The position numbers and the translations under genes are program-made. Positions 52,983-64,000 of a stretch of 64,000 nt of DNA are shown here, piece by piece; the first letter of the stretch is position 1; every line of letters starts with the position of its first letter. Below the pieces are notes generated by a model. It was not told the DNA's origin. It worked only from the letters and a program-made list of their open reading frames with translations, and did no database searches. The stretch lies in the NCBI RefSeq assembly GCF_003952485.1, contig NZ_CP034447.1, positions 3,858,501-3,922,500 on the forward strand, given 5' to 3'. The DNA is from Mesorhizobium sp. M1E.F.Ca.ET.045.02.1.1. GTDB taxonomy: Bacteria > Pseudomonadota > Alphaproteobacteria > Rhizobiales > Rhizobiaceae.

Positions 52983-54326
52983 TCATAGCCCACCGATACA
53001 CAGGTATTTCATCTCGAGGTAATCCTCGAGCCCGTGGCGCGACCCTTCGCGTCCGATGCCGGATTGCTTGATGCCGCCGAAGGGAGCTGCCTCCGAGGAC
53101 ATGCGGCCGGTGTTGATGCCGACCATTCCATATTCCAGGGCCTCGGCAACCTGCCAGACGCGCTTGAGATTTGAAGCGTAGAAATAGGCAGCAAGCCCAT
53201 AGATCGTATCGTTGGCCTCACGAACGACCTGATCCGGGTCCACGAACGAGATGACCGGCGCCAATGGCCCGAATGTCTCTTCCTGCGCAACCGCCATTTC
53301 GCTCGTCACATCGGTAAGTACCGTCGGTGGGAAGAAGGTGCCTTCCTTGCCTATGCGAGCACCTCCACACCGGATCGTGCTGCCTTTCGCGACGGCATCA
53401 GCTATATGAGATTCGATTTTGGCAAGCGCTTGCCTGTCGATCAGCGGGCCGATTGCCACGTCGGGTTTGAAGCCGTCGCCCACCGAAAGCTGACGGACCT
53501 TTTCGACGAATTTTGTAACAAACACGTCGTGCACGCCTGACTGGACGTAAAGGCGGTTGGCCGAAACGCAGGTCTGGCCGGCATTGCGGAACTTCGCCTG
53601 GATCGCGCCGTCAACCGCCGCGTCGACATCGGCATCGTCAAAGACGATGAACGGTGCGTTGCCGCCGAGCTCAAGGCTAAGCTTCTTGATCTGGTCCGAG
53701 CACTGCCGCATCAGCAGCCGTCCAACCTCGGTTGAGCCTGTGAAGCTGATCTTACGCACCTTGGGATTGGCGCAAAGTTCCTGGCCGATCGCCCCGCCTT
53801 CGGAGGCGTAGATCAAATTCACGACGCCGTCGGGAAAACCGGCCTCGTGGGCGAGGGCGAACATGGCGCCTGCCACGAGCGGGGTTTGTTCGGCAGGCTT
53901 CAGCACGATCGTGCATCCGGCGGCCAATGCCGGCGAGATTTTGCGCGCCACCATGGAAGCTGGAAAATTCCATGGGGTGATTGCGCCAACAACGCCGATT
54001 GGTTGCTTAATGACCAGCATGCGGCGGTCCGTCGAGGGCGCCGAGATCGTCTCGCCATAGATACGATTGGCCTCTTCGGCGTACCACTGCAGATAGGCGG
54101 CAGCATGCGCTACCTCGGATTTCGCCTCCGCGAGCGGCTTGCCCATTTCGGCAGTAAGGATGGAGGCAAGGTCGTCAGTGTGGTCGATGATCAGCTGATG
54201 CCAGCGCCAAAGCATGTCGCTGCGCTCACGCGCGGTCAGCGCCGCCCACCCATGCCGTGCCGCGTCGGCTTTGTCGATCGCGGCGCGCGTCTCCTCCACG
54301 CCCATGGCGGGGAGTTCCGCCAGCAA
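52983..54326 (-). CDS. Succinate-semialdehyde-type aldehyde dehydrogenase with damaged 5' end
   Basis: A GabD-like enzyme: TPWNFPASMVARKISPAL, KPAEQTP, FTGSTEVG, general base Glu219 in LSLELGGNAP and catalytic Cys253 in AGQTCVSANR (numbered from the TTG at 54326). The normal N-terminus (TFEVTNPATGEL) lies upstream in frame, but no ATG, GTG or TTG exists between it and an in-frame stop at about 54510. The expected segment before it also looks eroded. Hence either a rare start codon or a gene that lost its start. Function would be oxidation of succinate semialdehyde or a relative. Confidence 0.8.
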   Translation of the reverse strand: MLAELPAMGVEETRAAIDKADAARHGWAALTARERSDMLWRWHQLIIDHTDDLASILTAEMGKPLAEAKSEVAHAAAYLQWYAEEANRIYGETISAPSTDRRMLVIKQPIGVVGAITPWNFPASMVARKISPALAAGCTIVLKPAEQTPLVAGAMFALAHEAGFPDGVVNLIYASEGGAIGQELCANPKVRKISFTGSTEVGRLLMRQCSDQIKKLSLELGGNAPFIVFDDADVDAAVDGAIQAKFRNAGQTCVSANRLYVQSGVHDVFVTKFVEKVRQLSVGDGFKPDVAIGPLIDRQALAKIESHIADAVAKGSTIRCGGARIGKEGTFFPPTVLTDVTSEMAVAQEETFGPLAPVISFVDPDQVVREANDTIYGLAAYFYASNLKRVWQVAEALEYGMVGINTGRMSSEAAPFGGIKQSGIGREGSRHGLEDYLEMKYLCIGGL

Positions 54327-54598
54327 CTCGCCGGTCGCCGGATTCGTAACCTCGAAGGTGCGTATGTCGGCGGGCTTGCCGAGAGCTGGGAGGCGGTCGA
54401 TTGCTGCAAACAGTTTTGGTGATTTCAGGTGGCGGAGCAGCGCCGGACGCAGGGGCAGGAGATGATCTCCTCGAGGCAGTGGGCTAGTCGGTCGGCGGCG
54501 GGATATCTACCCTGGCGCTGTGCTTTCGCAGGGACTGCATACAATGACGGAGGTCCAGGATGGAACTATCCGCCTGGAGAAATACCGATAGACCAGGG

Positions 54599-55348
54599 TC
54601 AGGTTGTCGCCGATCGGGCGAGCGCATCGAAGACAAATTGCTTCCCAGCGCGCACGCTCTCTTCCAACGAGATGCCGAGCGCAAGAGATGCGGCGATGGC
54701 GCTAGACAGCATGCAACCAGTGCCGCGCATCCCTTGCCGCAGGCGAGGCGCTTCAAACTCAATGGCTGGATTGTCTGGCTGCAACAGGAAATCGACCGAC
54801 TTCCTTCCGCGCCCGTGTCCACCCTTGACAAGCACAGCCGTCCCGAGGGTCTTCGACAGTTCCTCGCCCTGAAGACGCGCCCTTTCTTCATCGGGGGCCA
54901 GCCCCGATCCGATCAGCGCTGCCAGTTCGACCAGATTGGGCGTCACGAGCCGGCAACCCGGCATCAGGTCGCGGCACAGCACGTCGATGGCATCGTCCTC
55001 CAGCAGCCGCCGTCCCGAGGTTGAGGCCAGCACCGGGTCGAGCACCGCCGGTACTTGCGGATTGCTCGCCAGGACGAAACTGACCGCCTCGATCGCCGCT
55101 GCCGTGCCCAGCATGCCGATCTTGACCGCAGCGACCGTGTTCGCGGCAAAGGCAGCGCGCATCTGGGCGGCGATAAGCTCGGGCGGCATCTGCTCGATCC
55201 GCTCGACGGCAGAGTGCGTCTGCACAGTAACGGCCGTGACAGCGAGGCAACTGCGCAGCCCGAACGCCGAAACGGTCTCGACATCGCGGGTTATTCCCGC
55301 ACCGCCGCTCGAATCGGAGCCGGCGACGATGAGCACATGCGGCGTCAT
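54599..55348 (-). CDS. thiD: Hydroxymethylpyrimidine/phosphomethylpyrimidine kinase
   Basis: A 249-residue ribokinase-fold kinase: IVAGSDSSGGAGITRDVETVS at the N-terminus (family signature SDSSGGAGI), VLDPVLASTSG, VTPNLVE, VKGGHG and the anion-hole/catalytic GTGCMLSSAIA. It phosphorylates HMP and HMP-P. The ATG at 55348 gives an ATGA overlap with thiE, in keeping with the operon; a start 27 bases upstream is open. Last gene of thiCOSGED. Confidence 0.93.
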   Translation of the reverse strand: MTPHVLIVAGSDSSGGAGITRDVETVSAFGLRSCLAVTAVTVQTHSAVERIEQMPPELIAAQMRAAFAANTVAAVKIGMLGTAAAIEAVSFVLASNPQVPAVLDPVLASTSGRRLLEDDAIDVLCRDLMPGCRLVTPNLVELAALIGSGLAPDEERARLQGEELSKTLGTAVLVKGGHGRGRKSVDFLLQPDNPAIEFEAPRLRQGMRGTGCMLSSAIAASLALGISLEESVRAGKQFVFDALARSATT

Positions 55349-55950
55349 CGCCATTGGGCTGTCGCCGCCAGCCATTCAGCCGCCCGCGCCTCGGGATGCG
55401 TGTTGCGGGTGATGTCGGTCACGACTGCGGCGCATTGCGCGCCCTGCGCGAAGACACCGGCAATGCGCTCGACCGTAAGCCCGCCAATGGCCACCAGTGG
55501 AAGCGCGCCGACGCGCTGTTTCCAGATGGCGATGCGGCCCAGTCCCTGCGGCGCCCATGTCATTGCCTTGAGGATGGTCGGGTAGATCGGACCAAGCGCG
55601 ACATAGTCCGGCTCGGCCTGCAGCGCGGTCTCGAGTTCGGCGTCGTCGTGGGTGCTGAGGCCGAGCTTCAGGCCCGCCCCGCGGATCGCTTTCACATCGG
55701 CTTCTGCAAGATCTTCCTGGCCGAGATGGACGAAATCGCAATCCTCCTCGATCGCGATACGCCAGTAGTCGTTGACGATGAGCTGGCAACCGTGGCGGTC
55801 ACATATCGCCTTGGCGGTACGAACCTCTCGCCGCAGTGACGCTTCGTCCTGGACCTTGATGCGCAATTGCACCAGCTTCACGCCAAGCGGCACCAGACGT
55901 TCGATCCAGGCGGCGGAATCGACGATCAGGTAGAACGGATCGAGCTTCAT
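55345..55950 (-). CDS. thiE: Thiamine phosphate synthase
   Basis: A 201-residue TIM-barrel enzyme: [58 protein letters not shown] and VAIGGLT, the ThiE phosphate- and pyrophosphate-site motifs. It joins HMP-PP and thiazole phosphate. ATG at 55950 overlaps the thiG stop. Confidence 0.93.
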   Translation of the reverse strand: MKLDPFYLIVDSAAWIERLVPLGVKLVQLRIKVQDEASLRREVRTAKAICDRHGCQLIVNDYWRIAIEEDCDFVHLGQEDLAEADVKAIRGAGLKLGLSTHDDAELETALQAEPDYVALGPIYPTILKAMTWAPQGLGRIAIWKQRVGALPLVAIGGLTVERIAGVFAQGAQCAAVVTDITRNTHPEARAAEWLAATAQWR

Positions 55951-56720
55951 GAAAATGCTGCCATGCCGATGACTGGGGTAGAGGGGACGGCCATGTCGCG
56001 CGGCTCGAGCAGGCCGGCGCAATAGGCCCCGCGGCCAGCTTCGATCGCCTTGCCAAAGGCCGCGGCCATGGCCACGGGATCGCCGGCCTTGGCTATCGCC
56101 GTGTTAAGAAGCACTGCGTCGTAGCCAAGCTCCATCACGGCTGCGGCATGCGACGGACGGCCGATGCCGGCATCGACGATCAGGGGAATATCGGGGAAAT
56201 GGCCGCGCAGGCTTCGCAGCGCCTCGGGATTTTGCGGCCCGCGCGCGGAGCCGATCGGCGCGCACCAGGGCATCAACAGCTTGCAGCCGGCATCAAGCAA
56301 GCGCTCGGCAACGATCAGGTCGTCGGTCGTATAGGGGAAAACCTCGAAGCCTTCCGAGGCGAGGATTCTTGCAGCCTCTACCAGCCCGAAGACATCAGGC
56401 TGCAGCGTGTCGCTATTGCCGATCACCTCGAGCTTGATCCAATCAGTGCCGAACACCTCGCGCGCCATCCGCGCCGTCGTGACCGCTTCGCTCACCGAAT
56501 GACAACCGGCGGTGTTGGGCAGGATGCGAACTTCCAGTGACTGGATCAGCGACCAAAACTGGCCGCCGGACTTGCCGCCGGAGGTCTCGCGGCGGAGCGA
56601 CACCGTGACGATCTCCGTGCCGGACGCCTTCACGGCATCGGCCATAACAGCAGGTGAAGGGTAGAGCGCGGTGCCAAGAAGCAGGCGGGACGACAGTTCC
56701 TCTCCGTAGAACTCGAGCAT
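55947..56720 (-). CDS. thiG: Thiazole synthase
   Basis: A 257-residue Thi[29 protein letters not shown], the Schiff-base Lys in WIKLEVIGN, and the phosphate-site [11 protein letters not shown] and LNTAIAKA. It builds the thiazole ring from deoxyxylulose phosphate, ThiS-thiocarboxylate and dehydroglycine. It follows thiS by two bases and overlaps thiE. Confidence 0.95.
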   Translation of the reverse strand: MLEFYGEELSSRLLLGTALYPSPAVMADAVKASGTEIVTVSLRRETSGGKSGGQFWSLIQSLEVRILPNTAGCHSVSEAVTTARMAREVFGTDWIKLEVIGNSDTLQPDVFGLVEAARILASEGFEVFPYTTDDLIVAERLLDAGCKLLMPWCAPIGSARGPQNPEALRSLRGHFPDIPLIVDAGIGRPSHAAAVMELGYDAVLLNTAIAKAGDPVAMAAAFGKAIEAGRGAYCAGLLEPRDMAVPSTPVIGMAAFS

Positions 56721-56722
56721 GG

Positions 56723-56903
56723 TCAGCCCCCCTTCATCGGCGAGAGGATTTCGATACGATCGCCGTCAGTCAGACGGCAACTGTCGCGCTCCTGGGTCGG
56801 CACAACGTCGCCGTTCAGTGCGGTGGCGAGCCAACCGCCCTGGAAGTCGAGTTCGACAAGCAGCGCGGCGAGCGTCCCTGCCGCGACTTCATGGCACTGG
56901 CCA

Positions 56904-56920
<17 letters not shown>
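56723..56920 (-). CDS. thiS: Sulfur carrier protein ThiS
   Basis: A 65-residue ubiquitin-fold carrier ending in Gly-Gly (SPMKGG), the site of thiocarboxylate formation. MKLTVNG and ALNGDVVP are typical. The TTG at 56920 follows AAAGGAG; the frame overlaps the thiO end by 17 bases. Confidence 0.93.
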
Positions 56921-59930
<3,010 letters not shown>

Positions 59931-59934
59931 AGGT

Positions 59935-60302
59935 TGGACGATGCGACGCCGCCCTGTCAACTCTTGAGGCCCACGGGAGCCTCGAAAGTGCCACTGCAAT
60001 GACGCACATCTTGTGATCTTGGCGCTCGAGGCGATCCGTGGTCTGTGTCAATCGTAGCGAACTCTGCCGCGCAGGCGATGACGGTTGAAACCATCCTCGG
60101 GTGATGCAGACACGGCTCACCTCGTCATCGTAGAGCGATGATGAAGCGAGCGCGTCAGGCAACACGACCTATAGCCGACGCACTCAGGCCGTCCCCAACC
60201 CTTGCAACAGAGGGGCGCAGAATCGACCATGACTGTTGATGCCGTTGTAAAGATTTATGAAAATGTAATCGCCAGGCGCACATCAGGGCAGAATCGGCCC
60301 GT
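59935..60302. other. Intergenic, nothing recognised
   Basis: The thi promoter is expected at the left end. No gene or clear terminator for the bio operon was seen. Confidence 0.4.
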
Positions 60303-61286
60303 CTAAATGCCAACCACCAGCGCCCCGCCGGTAAGGCCTGCGCCGGCGGCTGCCAGCAGCAGCTTCTCGCCCGGTCGAAAGGGTTTTGCCCCGTGCGCCA
60401 CCGACAGGGATAGGGGGATCGTCGCGGCCGACGAATTGCCATGGTCGGCGATGGTCTTGACGATGCGCCCGTCCTCGATGCCGAGCGATTTCCCGACTGC
60501 GTTAAAGATGCGGGCATTTGCTTGATGCGGCACGAAACGGGCGATCTCTGGTGCCGAAAGGCCGGCCGCTGCCAGCGCCTCGACGGAACAGCGGCTCATC
60601 ATCTCCACGGCCTTGACGAAGACGTCGCGGCCGTTCGCGATGGTCATGCGGGTTTCGGCAATGTCGATTTCGTCGGAGAACGGACGGTTGCTGCCGCCTG
60701 CCGGGATATGGATCAGGCCATAAGCGGACCCATCCGAGGCAACCGAGGCACCGAGTATGCCGTGGCTGGGATCATTTGACGGAGCCAGCGCCACCGCACC
60801 TGCGGCATCGGCGAACAATACGGCGCTCGCCCGCTCGGTCGGATTGATCCGGCGGCTCAAAATGTTGGCGGCGATGACGATGGCCGGCTTGTTGTGCAGG
60901 CGCACGAAGCCGTCGGCGAAGGTCATGGCGTAGATGAACCCCGCGCAGGCACCGGCCAGGTCGACCCCACCGGCGCTTTCAAGGCCGAGCCTGTGCGCCA
61001 CCAGCGGCGCGCTCGGTGGCAAGAGATGATCCGGCGTCGAGGTGGCGAGCAGCAGCAGGCCGATATCCTTGCGGTCGATGCCGGCGGCTTGCAGCGCCAT
61101 GTCGCCTGCCTTGGCCGCCAGTCCGGAAAGCGTGTCGCCAGGCTCCGCCCAGAAACGCGAGCGGATGCCGGTGCGCTTCTCGATCCAGCCGCCTTCCAAC
61201 CCGAGGCTTGCCTCGATCTCGGCATTGCCCACCCGGCGCGCCGGCACATGATGGCCAAGGCCGATGATGCGCGCCGTGCGGTTCAT
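60303..61286 (-). CDS. bioZ: BioZ, KAS III-like biotin precursor synthase
   Basis: A 327-residue thiolase-fold enzyme of the FabH type with catalytic Cys114 (GACAGF), His254 (VPHQAN) and Asn284 (HGNSSA). In this position (bioFDAZ) it is BioZ. Family work shows BioZ starts the pimeloyl moiety by condensing glutaryl-CoA with malonyl-ACP. ATGA overlap with bioA. Last gene of the bio operon. Confidence 0.93.
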   Translation of the reverse strand: MNRTARIIGLGHHVPARRVGNAEIEASLGLEGGWIEKRTGIRSRFWAEPGDTLSGLAAKAGDMALQAAGIDRKDIGLLLLATSTPDHLLPPSAPLVAHRLGLESAGGVDLAGACAGFIYAMTFADGFVRLHNKPAIVIAANILSRRINPTERASAVLFADAAGAVALAPSNDPSHGILGASVASDGSAYGLIHIPAGGSNRPFSDEIDIAETRMTIANGRDVFVKAVEMMSRCSVEALAAAGLSAPEIARFVPHQANARIFNAVGKSLGIEDGRIVKTIADHGNSSAATIPLSLSVAHGAKPFRPGEKLLLAAAGAGLTGGALVVGI

Positions 61287-62548
61287 CTTTTGTCGCCCGC
61301 AAGTTCAGCAGCCTCGTCGAAAGCGTCGTAAAGCTGGTCGAGCTCGTCCGACGTGACGCAATAGGGCGGCAGCACGTAGATGACGTTGCCGAGGGGGCGC
61401 ACCAGCAATCCGCGCTCGAGGAAGAAGGCGCGCAGCCTTGGGCCGACCTCGGCGAGATAGCCTGCATTGCCGACACGAAGGTCGAGCGCGGCGATGGTGC
61501 CGGCCGTGCGCATATTGTCGAAACGCGGGTCCCCGTTGAACCGTGCAATCTTCTGCGCCTGCATCCTCGACAGGGTTGTCACGCGTTCCGCCACAGGCTC
61601 GTCGTTCCAGATTTCGACATTCGCCAGTGCTGCCGCGCAGGCGATCGGGTTTGCAGTGTAGGAACTCGAATGGAAGAAGGTCTTGGACCGATCCGTCGAG
61701 TAATGCGCTCGGAAGATCGCGTCGGTGGCAAGCGTCGCCGCAAGCGGTAACGATCCACCCGTCAGTCCCTTGGATGTGCACAGAATATCGGGCGCGACCG
61801 CCGCCTGTTCGCAGGCGAACATGGTGCCTGTGCGGCCCCAGCCGGTCATGACTTCGTCGGCGATGAAAAGCGTCCCCGAGCGCTCGGCAATGCGCTTGAG
61901 TTCGGCGAGAACTGAGGCCGGATATATCAGCATGCCACCGGCGCCAAGCACCAGCGGCTCGACGATCAGCGCGGCAACCTCGCCGTCACGCGAAAGCCGT
62001 TCGAAGGCATCGAGCGTCTGCTGCTCGTGGCCGGCGGCAGGGAAGGGGATGGTGTCGACCTGAAACAACAGCGGTTCGTAAGCAGCGTTGAAGACGCCGC
62101 GCGCGCCGACGCTCATCGTGCCGATGGTGTCGCCGTGATAGCTGTGTTCCATGACGACGATACGCGAGCGCGGCGCGCCATTGTTGCGCTGAAACCCGAG
62201 CGCCATCTTCAGCGCCACCTCGACGCTGGTCGAGCCGCTGTCGGAAAAGAAGACCCAGTCGAGGCCCGCCGGCGTCATGTCCACCAGCGCCGAAGCCAAT
62301 CGCTCGGCCGGCTCATGGCTGAGGCCGGCAAAGATCACCTGGTCGAGCGTCTCAGTTGCCTCGCGGATCGCCTCCACGATCTTCGGGTGGCGATGGCCGT
62401 GGGTGATGACCCACCAGGAGGAGATCGCGTCGAGTATGCGCTTGCCCTCGCGCGTCTCGACATAGGCGCCTTCGGTGCGCACGATCGTCGTCGGCACCGG
62501 CTCGGTGGCATGTTGGGTGAAGGGATGCCAGACAGCGGAGCGGTTCAT
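61283..62548 (-). CDS. bioA: Adenosylmethionine-8-amino-7-oxononanoate aminotransferase
   Basis: A 421-residue PLP class III aminotransferase: WHPFTQ near the start, [32 protein letters not shown], Asp231 in [13 protein letters not shown] and the PLP Lys260 in CTSKGLTGG. It uses SAM as the amino donor to make DAPA. ATG overlaps the bioD stop. Confidence 0.95.
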   Translation of the reverse strand: MNRSAVWHPFTQHATEPVPTTIVRTEGAYVETREGKRILDAISSWWVITHGHRHPKIVEAIREATETLDQVIFAGLSHEPAERLASALVDMTPAGLDWVFFSDSGSTSVEVALKMALGFQRNNGAPRSRIVVMEHSYHGDTIGTMSVGARGVFNAAYEPLLFQVDTIPFPAAGHEQQTLDAFERLSRDGEVAALIVEPLVLGAGGMLIYPASVLAELKRIAERSGTLFIADEVMTGWGRTGTMFACEQAAVAPDILCTSKGLTGGSLPLAATLATDAIFRAHYSTDRSKTFFHSSSYTANPIACAAALANVEIWNDEPVAERVTTLSRMQAQKIARFNGDPRFDNMRTAGTIAALDLRVGNAGYLAEVGPRLRAFFLERGLLVRPLGNVIYVLPPYCVTSDELDQLYDAFDEAAELAGDKR

Positions 62549-63183
62549 GCCCGGATCTCCGCGAAGTCGGCGGCATTAAACGAAGCCGTCATGGCCGCGG
62601 AAAGTGTTCCAGGTGTCAGCGACTGGAGAAAGGGGAGGCGACCCAACACGCGCACCTTGCCCATCTGGACGATCGTTTTTTGCGTATCGACCATCCTGTC
62701 GCCGATGAACACCACGCCGAGCAGCGGGATTGAGCGGGCGCGCAGCGCCTCGATCGAGAGCAGCGTGTGGTTGATGGTGCCGAGCGCGGTGCGGGCGCAA
62801 AGCACCACCGGCGCGTTCCACTGTGCGAAGACGTCGATGTAGAATGTGCGCCTGTTCAACGGCACCATCAGTCCGCCGGCGCCCTCCACGACGAGCGGAC
62901 GGTCCGTCCTAGGCAGTGCGAGTTGACCTGCATCAATCTCCACCCCGTCCAACTCCGCGGCGCGGTGTGGGGACAGCGGCTCTCTCAGGCGCCAGGCTTC
63001 CGGCAACACCCGGTCGGGAGAGAGTCCTGCCAGAAGAGAGACAACCTCGCTGTCGGTCTCTTCGCGGTTGCCCGCCTGCACCGGTTTCCAGTAGATGCCA
63101 TCGAGAAGCGCGGTCAGGCCCGATGCGAACACCGTCTTGCCGATGCCTGTGTCGGTGCCGGTAATGACAATCTGCACCGTCAT
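62545..63183 (-). CDS. bioD: Dethiobiotin synthetase
   Basis: A 212-residue ATPase: P-loop GTDTGIGKT (9-17), YWKPVQAG, VEGAGGLMVPL and the C-terminal nucleotide region. It forms the ureido ring of dethiobiotin from DAPA, CO2 and ATP. The ATG at 63183 overlaps the bioF stop. Confidence 0.95.
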   Translation of the reverse strand: MTVQIVITGTDTGIGKTVFASGLTALLDGIYWKPVQAGNREETDSEVVSLLAGLSPDRVLPEAWRLREPLSPHRAAELDGVEIDAGQLALPRTDRPLVVEGAGGLMVPLNRRTFYIDVFAQWNAPVVLCARTALGTINHTLLSIEALRARSIPLLGVVFIGDRMVDTQKTIVQMGKVRVLGRLPFLQSLTPGTLSAAMTASFNAADFAEIRA

Positions 63184-64000
63184 CGGGCGCGCTCCCATTC
63201 TGCAGCCAAAGCATCAAACAGTGCCGAGACATCGGCTTCGCCGACATTCAGCGTCAGTGAGATCCGCAGCCGCGCCGTGCGCTCGGGCACGGTTGGCGGG
63301 CGAATGCCGCGCACATCGAAGCCGCGCGACTGCTGCAAGGCCTGCGCCAGCGACATGGCACGGGCATTGTCGCCGACGATGATCGGCAGGATCTGAGAAC
63401 CGCTCGCGGGCAGGCCAAGATCCTCGGCCCTTTTGCCGGCAAGCGCGACCAGCCTCGCTAGACGCTCGCGGCGATCCGGCTCCTGGACGACGATGTCGAG
63501 GGCCGTTGCCGCCGCCACCGCCATCAGCGGCGAGGGCGCGGTGGCATAGATGAAGGGCCGGCAACGGTTAACGAGATAGTCGCAGATCACTGCCGGCGCG
63601 GTGACCAGCGCGCCGGATGCGCCCAGCGCCTTGCCGCAGGTATGCAGCACCACGACATTGTCGCGGCCTTCGAGATCGTGCGCCAGACCGCGCCCGTCCG
63701 GACCATAGACACCGGTGGCGTGCGCCTCGTCGACGAACAGGAATGCATCGTGGCGATCCGCGACCTCGATCAGTTCGCCGAGCGGAGCCCGGTCGCCGTC
63801 CATGCTGTAGAGGCTCTCGGCTACGATCCAGGCGCGGCCGACGCCGCCTCTGGCGCGCCAGGTCGCGATTGCATCGTCGACGGCGTTCGCATCGTTGTGC
63901 GCGGCTTGCGTGAATTCGGCGCGGCCGGCTCTCGCGCCCTCATGCGCGCTGGCATGGATGAGTTCGTCAAGCACGACCAGATCGCCCTTCTGGGGCAAGG
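63180..64000 (-). CDS. bioF: 8-amino-7-oxononanoate synthase, partial (5' end outside window)
   Basis: The C-terminal ~272 residues of a PLP-dependent AONS are present. DELIHASAHEGARA, FLFVDEAHATGVYGPDGRG, the PLP Lys in HTCGKALGASGA and FIYATAPSPLMA are typical; the HTCGKALG segment has Cys where most relatives have Phe. Its N-terminus and any bioB lie beyond the right edge. The bioFDAZ order matches the M. loti symbiosis-island set. Confidence 0.95.
   Translation of the reverse strand, partial: LPQKGDLVVLDELIHASAHEGARAGRAEFTQAAHNDANAVDDAIATWRARGGVGRAWIVAESLYSMDGDRAPLGELIEVADRHDAFLFVDEAHATGVYGPDGRGLAHDLEGRDNVVVLHTCGKALGASGALVTAPAVICDYLVNRCRPFIYATAPSPLMAVAAATALDIVVQEPDRRERLARLVALAGKRAEDLGLPASGSQILPIIVGDNARAMSLAQALQQSRGFDVRGIRPPTVPERTARLRISLTLNVGEADVSALFDALAAEWERAR

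Overview
The window reads as a GC-rich alphaproteobacterial accessory region, most like a Mesorhizobium-type symbiosis island or another integrative element of a rhizobium. The clues are a MucR/Ros regulator with the Cys-to-Asp zinc-finger change known from Mesorhizobium, two members of a rhizobial SyrB-like family, an IS701 transposase, an ArdC antirestriction protein, many gene fragments, and vitamin operons (thiamine, biotin with BioZ, pantothenate) of the kind known from the M. loti island. No nod, nif, integrase, tRNA or CRISPR sequence was recognised, so the island assignment is an inference from gene content.

Layout. 1-390: edge of a CarS-like membrane protein. 0.7-12.4 kb: a sugar-acid-type catabolic locus. 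A CUT1 ABC importer, an enolase-superfamily dehydratase and an RraA-like protein run leftwards. A GntR regulator, three more enolase-superfamily enzymes and a NIPSNAP protein run rightwards. 12.5-16.5 kb: an intact aldehyde dehydrogenase among decayed genes (RbsC-type permease, SDR, isopropylmalate-dehydrogenase-like, frameshifted FMN 2-hydroxy acid dehydrogenase). 16.9-28.4 kb: a lanthanide-type methanol oxidation module: pqqABCDE, xoxF-xoxG-xoxJ, a second cytochrome c, an ABC importer and two small Cys-containing proteins. 28.6-31.3 kb: gph, a thioredoxin-like fragment fused at a sharp breakpoint to an O-antigen ligase fragment, phasin and a small SyrB-like protein. 31.7-35.8 kb: an organosulfur or sulfonate-type importer with a flavin monooxygenase.

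36.5-41.4 kb is sparse: MucR, an IS701 element, a GNAT enzyme behind two palindromes, and a DUF3892 protein. 41.4-49.7 kb is the most unusual part. Two aqpS-arsC copies in direct orientation (the second broken) bracket ardC, a cytoplasmic trypsin-like protease/NUC1 nuclease fusion, and a divergently transcribed DUF4403 lipoprotein and four-helix membrane protein. 50-64 kb holds panBC, a frameshifted SyrB-like gene, an aldehyde dehydrogenase that lacks a canonical start, a TPP riboswitch with thiCOSGED, and bioFDAZ (bioF runs off the right edge).

The best candidate for an undescribed system is the protease-nuclease, DUF4403 lipoprotein and membrane protein set at 43.9-48.7 kb. Next come the four-enolase sugar-acid locus and the unassigned genes embedded in the xox/pqq module. 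All functional statements come from reading motifs and gene order; no database search was run.
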